Assembly (NCBI RefSeq): GCF_041906005.1
Contig: NZ_JAYRJY010000001.1
Location: forward strand, 1,178,001 to 1,242,000
Origin: Ferrovibrio sp041906005
GTDB taxonomy: Bacteria; Pseudomonadota; Alphaproteobacteria; Ferrovibrionales; Ferrovibrionaceae
Length of the DNA stretch: 64,000 bases
Reading direction: 5' to 3'
Position numbers and translations under genes: made by a program. The notes under the pieces were generated by a model that was not told where the DNA came from, did no database searches, and saw only the letters and a program-made list of their open reading frames with translations. Shown piece by piece: positions 52,740 through 64,000 of this stretch. Positions within the stretch are counted from its first letter, which is position 1, and the number at the start of each line of letters is the position of its first letter.

Positions 52740-53375
52740 TCATTCCTCTTCGGAGAAGAAGTCCTCGTCCAGGCGTTTGAATTCAACCATCCGGCTGACA
52801 CGAACACCAACATTGTGCTCGATCATCAGGTCTGCCAGACGCTGCCCGTCGATCAGGATGATGCGCTGCGGGAGATGCAGAACAAATTCCTTCGCCTGGG
52901 CAGTAAAGGTCGATGTGGTGACGAACACCCCCTTTGTCGCACCTAACCCCACCAGGCTGCCCAGGAAAGCCTGTACATCGGGGCGGCCGACAGAACCGTC
53001 CTTGTAGCGTTTGGCCTGAACGTAGACCCGGTCCAGACCCAGTCGATCTTCATTGATCACACCATCGACGCCGCCATCGCCGGAGCGCCCGAGTTGGGTT
53101 GCGGCGTTGCGGTGGGTGCCGCCATACCCCATGGCCACCAGAAGATCGACGATCACCTGCTCAAAGAAGCTGGGCGAGTTCTGCAGGATGCGGTTCAGGA
53201 GGTCTGCTCGCAGCGTGGCCTGTAGGGCGGCATGAGCGTCCTCAATCTGCTCTTCCGGGGGTTTCTGAGGCCCACCGACCTCAACCGGTTCGTCAACCGC
53301 CATTTCTTCACCGGCCGCGGCCTGGCCGGCGCCCCGATAGAAGTCGCGTTTCCTGATACTGGCCATCGTCGTCAT
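52740..53375 (-). pseudogene. mrr: N-terminally truncated Mrr-type restriction endonuclease
   Basis: The frame has 211 codons. The catalytic domain is intact: FFEQVIVDLLVAMGYGG, then GRSGDGGVDGVI with the Asp, and VYVQAKRYKDG with the Q-x-K nuclease motif; it ends FKRLDEDFF as in full-length Mrr. Full-length Mrr is about 300 aa with an N-terminal winged helix. Here only about 45 residues of unrelated sequence precede the linker EEQIEDAHAALQATL, so the DNA-binding domain is missing. The break lies about 160 bp from the tRNA att, consistent with truncation at the island end. It may be a remnant or a short variant; a weak ribosome binding site precedes ATG at 53375. Confidence 0.72.
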
Positions 53376-53445
53376 CCTTCGGTTGGACCGAATGCTCGGG
53401 CCAAGCCGGTACAAGGAGGGACACAACGCGTGTCCGATCGGAGCC

Positions 53446-53468
53446 AGTGGAGCGTTTTTGGAGCGTTT
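53446..53468 (+). repeat. Island-end motif, right copy (candidate recombinase arm site)
   Basis: AGTGGAGCG-TTTT-TGGAGCG-TTT matches the motif at 34204-34226 except for the 4-base spacer. It is followed by TTTGCATTCGGC, also present beside the left copy. It lies inside the island, about 65 bp from the tRNA-fMet att. Confidence 0.45.
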
Positions 53469-53497
53469 TTGCATTCGGCCTAAAGGCCGGAGAAAGC

Positions 53498-53530
53498 AAA
53501 AACCCGCCAAGTGTTTGACTTGACGGGTTT
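53498..53530 (-). terminator. Terminator downstream of tRNA-fMet / rRNA operon
   Basis: Read on the minus strand, AAACCCGtCAAG and CTTGgCGGGTTT form a stem with one mismatch around a 7-nt loop, followed by a T run. It lies 5-7 bp past the tRNA 3' end and would end the rRNA operon transcript before the island genes. Confidence 0.75.
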
Positions 53531-53534
53531 CCAG

Positions 53535-53613
<79 letters not shown>

Positions 53614-53720
53614 ATAACCGGTAAAAACAGCAAAGGGCGTCTTGGCGACGCCCTTGGATCTGTGCTGGTTCGTGAAGAAGTGAATTCCGGGCCAGGAAAC
53701 CTGGCAGTCCGTGCTTAATA

Positions 53721-53838
53721 GGCTTGGCAGCGACCTACTCTTCCGCGTCTTAAGACGAAGTACCATCGGCGCTGGGGACTTTCACGGCCGAGTTCGGGAT
53801 GGGATCGGGTGTTGCGTCCTCGCTAAGGCCACCAAGCC
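53721..53838 (-). rRNA. rrf: 5S ribosomal RNA
   Basis: About 118 nt. The terminal stem GGCTTGG/CCAAGCC closes the molecule, and the conserved loop CCCGAACTCGG with GATGGTACT is readable on the minus strand. Ends are estimated from the stem. Confidence 0.93.
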
Positions 53839-53977
53839 AATTAAGCACGGCGTTCCATGTAAAGAATGGAGCCGGAATTCTGTATGTATCCTGTGTGTAT
53901 CAACGCTGAGAGAGTGTTTGCCTATTCGGCAATGCCTGTGCGGCGTCTGACCGCTGCACATGGCGGGCTTATGCTGA

Positions 53978-56722
<2,745 letters not shown>

Positions 56723-57063
56723 TGAAGCCCGTCATGTACAGGGATCAGAAGCCGGAGCCTCTAACCTGCATATGCCAGGCACTCTCGCAATTGACACAGA
56801 GATAATGCCGCATCCGCGTTCCGCCCGAAGGCAGAAAGCCTGATGCTCATCATCCCTAAATCGAACATCACTCTGTCAGCGCAGGCCAGCTTGTTTACAC
56901 AGACTGTCTGCGATGACCTGAGCAATGCCCGGGTCAGGATACATACTTCTTCACGATGTCCAACAACAGCGGCATACGAACGGGAGGCCAGGGGCCTTGA
57001 TCCACGATGCGCATACCGAAACCGTCATCTCGAAGTCGGAAAACGACTACCACCAAAGAGAAA
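56723..57063. other. Spacer between tRNA-Ala and 23S rRNA
   Basis: This 341-bp transcribed spacer presumably holds processing stems of the rRNA precursor. No tRNA or protein gene is seen in it. Confidence 0.7.
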
Positions 57064-57139
57064 TGGTGGAGCTGAACGGGATCGAACCGATGACCTCATG
57101 CTTGCAAAGCACGCGCTCTCCCAACTGAGCTACAGCCCC
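57064..57139 (-). tRNA. tRNA-Ala (TGC)
   Basis: The 76-nt cloverleaf starts GGGGCTGTAGCTCAG, has anticodon TGC in the loop TTTGCAA, T arm GGTTCGATCC and an encoded CCA. It is the second tRNA in the 16S-23S spacer. Confidence 0.97.
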
Positions 57140-57226
57140 GAATTTTATTCAGGTGTAACCGCCGGGCCTGATTTGCATCAGCTTAAGCGACGTCGCGCTG
57201 CATGCCGCGGCGATCGACCGAAAGAA

Positions 57227-57303
57227 TGGTGGGCCCGGGAAGATTTGAACTTCCGACCTCACGCTTATCAAGCGCGCGCTCTAACCAACTGAGCTACGAG
57301 CCC
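57227..57303 (-). tRNA. tRNA-Ile (GAT)
   Basis: The 77-nt cloverleaf starts GGGCTCGTAGCTCAG, with anticodon GAT in the loop TTGATAA and an encoded CCA. It is the first tRNA in the 16S-23S spacer. Confidence 0.97.
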
Positions 57304-57497
57304 AGGACGCTTGCCCCAGGGTCGCATGGCTCTTGCGAACCAATGCTCAATGGGGAGCCACCAAACTACGTTTTCCGACTGGAAGAGATACGAAGGCGGC
57401 GGTGCAATTCTCGAATGCCCTGTGCCCGATATGGGCAGGATGCATCCGGTGTCTAGAAGACCGAACCTGCTTCGCGTGAGCGAAAGCAAAGGTTCAG

Positions 57498-58990
<1,493 letters not shown>

Positions 58991-59350
58991 GACTTGAGAT
59001 ATCCCGATTACTCTTACTGTAACCATCATGATCAGCCTTTCGGCCGGGGGTCATGATGGCTCGCATAGCGTTGTCGATATCGTTGCCGATACCGACACCT
59101 TACTACTTGATGCTTGAGCAACCGGTTTTGATCCACTCGATCTTGCGACCCGAAGGTCTTCAGATCATGTGTGATCGGCACCGCCGCCCACGCATCTCTT
59201 CCATCCGATTCACGATGTCCAACAACAAACCTGCTTTCGCAGGAGCCCGTCTCTGCCGGGTCGCTACCCTTTAGAGACAGAAAAGACGCTGCCGTTCCGT
59301 TGTCCCGTACGCTACTCTGTGGGACACCGCCCGACCGCGTCGTGGGGCGG

Positions 59351-59379
59351 TTTATATTCAGATCACCCATCCCCGTCAA
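59351..59379 (-). promoter_or_regulatory. Sigma-70 promoter of the rRNA operon
   Basis: On the minus strand, TTGACG (59379-59374), a 17-bp spacer and TATAAA (59356-59351) form a near-consensus housekeeping promoter, about 360 bp upstream of 16S. An A/T-rich stretch (T8 at about 59398-59391 on the minus strand) lies upstream as a possible UP element. Confidence 0.8.
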
Positions 59380-59515
59380 CGGCTAATTTCAAAAAAAATA
59401 CATACCCCACGAAATGGGGATAAGTGCCCATTTATCCACAAGATTTGGTAAGGAGATTGCGCCATTGCAAGACGGACTCGCCCGAATATTTCCGCGCTGC
59501 AGCGGCGATAATTTC

Positions 59516-59544
59516 TTGACCCCTGACTCCGGGCTGGCAATAGT
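59516..59544 (+). promoter_or_regulatory. Sigma-70 promoter of the M23 peptidase gene
   Basis: TTGACC (59516-59521), a 17-bp spacer and AATAGT (59539-59544). It predicts a transcript start near 59551 and a leader of about 36 nt before the GTG start at 59587. Confidence 0.65.
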
Positions 59545-59586
59545 TTGTCCGCCCGGTCGGGGGCGCGTTTGGTAAACGGGGGATTC

Positions 59587-60966
59587 GTGTCGATTAAGCG
59601 TTTTGATTCCAGCCGCTTAGCCAAATCCAAGGCGCTGCGGGGCCCGGTGATTCTGCCGGCCGCCCTTGTCATGGCGTCGCTGATTGGCGGTGGCGCCATG
59701 CTGCAGGCGCGTCTGAACAAGGCCGATCCGGCCCGCGCGGTGGAACACGCCGTCGCCGAAGCCTTCCGCATTGCCCCCACGCTGGAATCCTTCGTCATCC
59801 AGCCCGATAGCTGGTGGCCCGACGCGCTGAACACCGCGGATCTGCTGCCCGCGCGCGTGCTGAAGAAAGTCGCCGTCGCGCCGGGCGATACGCTGATGGC
59901 GCTGCTCACCGAAGCGGGCGCCGAGCCGGGCGACAGCCAGGCCGCGATCAACGCGCTGCATGCGAAATTCAATCCGCGCAAGCTGAAGGTGGGCCAGGAA
60001 ATCACGCTCACCTTCGAACGCAACGATGCCGACAGCTATCGCTTGTTCGAAATGTCGCTGTCGCCCAGCATCGAGCGCGAAGTCAGCGTGGTGCGCGCCG
60101 ATGACGGTTTCCGCGCGAGCGAGACGATCCGCGAATTCAATGTCGACCGCGCGCGCGTCGCCGGCGAGATTGAGGACAGCCTCTACAATGCCGGCATCAA
60201 TGCGGGCTTGAACAACAGCCTGCTCAGCGAGTTCATCCGCATCTTCTCCTACGATGTCGACTTCCAGCGCGAGGTGCAGACCGGCGACCGCTTCGAATTG
60301 TTCTTCGACCGCCATTTCGACGACGCCGGCAAGACGGTGAAAACCGGACGCATCGTCGGCGCGTCGATGACGCTCTCTGGCCGCGAGCTGCGCTATTACT
60401 TCTACCAGCCCTCCGACGGCGGCGATGCCGATTACTTCACGCCGACCGGCTCCAGCGTGCGCAAGGCGCTGCTGCGCACGCCGATCGACGGCGCGCGGCT
60501 GACCTCGGGCTTTGGCATGCGCCGCCATCCGATCCTGGGTTTCAGCCTGATGCACAAGGGCCTCGATTTCGGCGCACAGACCGGCACGCCGATCCAGGCC
60601 GCCGGCGACGGCACCGTGGAACTGGCCGGCTGGAATGGCGCCTATGGCCAGTATGTGCGCATCAAGCACGGCAACGGCTATGCCACCGCCTATGCGCATA
60701 TGAGCCGCCTGGGCGTGAAGACCGGCCAGCGCGTGCGCCAGGGCCAGGTGATCGGCGCGGTGGGCACCACCGGCCGCTCCACCGGCCCGCACCTGCATTA
60801 CGAGGTGATGGTGAACGGCAAGCAGGTGAACCCCGCCGGCGTGCGCTTCCCCTCGGGCCGCAAGCTGGAAGGCCGCGAATACGAACGCTTCCGCAAGCAT
60901 GTCGAGGGCCTGGACCAGGAAATCCGCGGCACCCCCGTATTGGCGCTGCTGAACCGCCAGGACTGA
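59587..60966 (+). CDS. M23-family murein metalloendopeptidase (LytM/MepM-like)
   Basis: The 459-aa inner-membrane-anchored or exported peptidase has a hydrophobic N-terminal segment (PVILPAALVMASLIGGGAML, about residues 20-39). A LysM/OapA-like domain around VAPGDTLMALLTEAG and a C-terminal M23 domain with zinc-site motifs HPILGFSLMHKGLDFG and GPHLHYEV follow. It should cleave peptide cross-links in peptidoglycan during growth. The start is GTG at 59587, 4 nt after GGGGG; the frame is open upstream to 59545, but that would overlap the promoter -10 element. Confidence 0.92.
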   Translation: MSIKRFDSSRLAKSKALRGPVILPAALVMASLIGGGAMLQARLNKADPARAVEHAVAEAFRIAPTLESFVIQPDSWWPDALNTADLLPARVLKKVAVAPGDTLMALLTEAGAEPGDSQAAINALHAKFNPRKLKVGQEITLTFERNDADSYRLFEMSLSPSIEREVSVVRADDGFRASETIREFNVDRARVAGEIEDSLYNAGINAGLNNSLLSEFIRIFSYDVDFQREVQTGDRFELFFDRHFDDAGKTVKTGRIVGASMTLSGRELRYYFYQPSDGGDADYFTPTGSSVRKALLRTPIDGARLTSGFGMRRHPILGFSLMHKGLDFGAQTGTPIQAAGDGTVELAGWNGAYGQYVRIKHGNGYATAYAHMSRLGVKTGQRVRQGQVIGAVGTTGRSTGPHLHYEVMVNGKQVNPAGVRFPSGRKLEGREYERFRKHVEGLDQEIRGTPVLALLNRQD

Positions 60967-61061
60967 ACCGCGGGACTGATACAACCGATACAATATTGAA
61001 TTTGCCGCCCGGCGCGGCGTGAACCAAACTCCGGTGCGAAAATGTCGCCCGGAGTTTTTTC

Positions 61062-61679
61062 ATGCCCACGCTCCCCGTACTCTACGACTATCTCGATTCC
61101 GGCAACGGCTATAAATGCCGGCTGCTGCTCGCCCAGCTCAACATTCCCTACACCCGCGTCGAACTCGACATCGACAGGGGCGAGACGCGCACGCCCGAAT
61201 TCCTGGCCAAGAACCCCAATGGCCGCATCCCGGCGCTGGAACTCGATGACGGAACCGTGCTGGCCGAAAGCAACGCCATCCTGTGTTACCTGGCCGACGG
61301 CACGCCCTACTGGCCGTCAGACCGGCTGGCGAAGGCACAGGTTCTGCAATGGCTGTTCTTCGAACAATACAGCCACGAGCCCTATGTCGCCACGCCGCGC
61401 TACATCCTGCGCCATCTGGGCCGCCAGCATCCGCGCATGAGTGAGATGCCCGACCGCCTGAAACGCGGCCGCGATGCGCTGAGCGTGATGGACACGCACC
61501 TGGCCAAACACGACTTCTTCGTCGGCAACCGCTACACCATCGCCGACATCGCGCTCTACGCCTACACCCACCGCGCCCATGAAGCCGACCTGGACCTGAC
61601 GCCCTGGCCGGCCCTGCGCTCTTGGCTCGCCCGCGTCGCCAGCCAGCCCGGCCATATCAAGATGCTGCCGGGGGACTGA
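61062..61679 (+). CDS. Glutathione S-transferase family protein
   Basis: The 205-aa cytosolic protein has an N-terminal thioredoxin-like domain (YDYLDSGNGYKCRLLLAQLN, then NPNGRIPALELDDG and LAESNAILCYLAD, the glutathione-binding Glu-Ser pair) and an all-helical C-terminal domain with FVGNRYTIADIALYAYTHRA. The substrate is unknown; likely roles are detoxification or thiol chemistry. It stands alone 95 bp after the peptidase gene and converges on clpB with a palindromic element between. Confidence 0.92.
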   Translation: MPTLPVLYDYLDSGNGYKCRLLLAQLNIPYTRVELDIDRGETRTPEFLAKNPNGRIPALELDDGTVLAESNAILCYLADGTPYWPSDRLAKAQVLQWLFFEQYSHEPYVATPRYILRHLGRQHPRMSEMPDRLKRGRDALSVMDTHLAKHDFFVGNRYTIADIALYAYTHRAHEADLDLTPWPALRSWLARVASQPGHIKMLPGD

Positions 61680-61690
61680 TATCTTTTCTC

Positions 61691-61771
61691 GTCATGCCCG
61701 GCCTTGTGCCGGGCATCCACGTCTTCCTTTTAAAACAACTCGCGGATGGCCGGGACAAGCCCGGGCATGAC
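61691..61771. repeat. REP-like imperfect palindrome between gst and clpB
   Basis: Arms of about 31 bp, GTCATGCCCGGCCTTGTGCC... and its near reverse complement ending GGGACAAGCCCGGGCATGAC, enclose about 19 bp. Elements of this form (GTCATGCCCGG...) are widely dispersed in alphaproteobacterial genomes. Lying between convergent genes, it may also end both transcripts. Confidence 0.75.
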
Positions 61772-61798
61772 ACTGTTTGTTTAACTGACCGCCGCGCC

Positions 61799-64000
<2,202 letters not shown>

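Larger units (their letters stand above)
58991..59586. other. Divergent control region of the rRNA operon and the M23 peptidase gene
   Basis: This 596-bp region contains the rRNA promoter (59351-59379, minus), about 360 bp of rRNA leader and the peptidase promoter (59516-59544, plus). No protein gene is supported here. Confidence 0.75.

Noticed and set aside
59617..60993. 458-codon minus-strand open frame opposite the M23 peptidase gene
   Set aside because: Low-complexity, His/Ala/Gly-rich shadow of the peptidase gene with no recognisable domain or ribosome binding site.

Overview
The window looks like a chromosome segment of a GC-rich alphaproteobacterium, probably Rhodospirillales-like. 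The evidence is an rRNA operon ordered 16S-tRNA-Ile-tRNA-Ala-23S-5S-tRNA-fMet, a NasT-type ANTAR regulator upstream of a nitrate-binding protein gene, AtzG/AtzE-type amidase genes and a REP-like palindrome of a kind common in this class. The genus cannot be fixed from the sequence alone.

Layout. (1) 1-1626, minus: nasT-like regulator followed by the 5' part of a CmpA/NrtA substrate-binding protein gene. The 309-nt leader between them carries two hairpins with A1/G4 hexaloops and an overlapping terminator, a readable ANTAR antitermination switch. (2) 1948-34007: a large exopolysaccharide locus. It holds dTDP-keto-hexose isomerase and aminotransferase, gmd and fcl (GDP-fucose), manC and manB (GDP-mannose), galE, an initiating sugar-phosphate transferase, six glycosyltransferase domains or more (two fused in one 809-aa protein), Wzx flippase, Wzy polymerase, Wza export lipoprotein, Wzc-type co-polymerase/tyrosine kinase, an outer-membrane barrel protein, a Tat-exported beta-helix protein, an FkbM methyltransferase and a lipoprotein/response regulator/histidine kinase set. 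The core is a ten-gene minus-strand operon from manC (25223) down to the beta-helix gene (10499). A small atzG-atzE-hpxZ operon sits inside the locus.

(3) 34052-53583: a genomic island inserted at the 3' end of the tRNA-fMet gene. A 49-bp piece of the tRNA is repeated at the far end. The cargo is a minus-strand operon: type I secretion ABC transporter, membrane fusion protein, HlyC-like acyltransferase, an unrecognised exported protein and a 4059-aa RTX protein. The giant protein starts with a T4-lysozyme-like (GH24) domain with an intact E-D-T triad, followed by a glycine-zipper hydrophobic region, EF-hand-like loops and about 27 RTX modules, part of which is duplicated almost exactly 4542 bp apart. 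An Xis-like HTH gene and an N-terminally truncated mrr gene lie at the two ends; no integrase is visible.

(4) 53537-59379, minus: the rRNA operon with its promoter. (5) 59516-64000: an M23 peptidase gene with its promoter, a glutathione S-transferase gene, a REP-like palindrome and the 3' part of clpB.

The exopolysaccharide genes form a full Wzx/Wzy route: nucleotide sugars are made, assembled on undecaprenyl phosphate, flipped, polymerised and exported. The island encodes what is best read as a secreted, possibly acylated, peptidoglycan-degrading RTX effector with its own inner-membrane exporter; its outer-membrane TolC partner must be encoded elsewhere.
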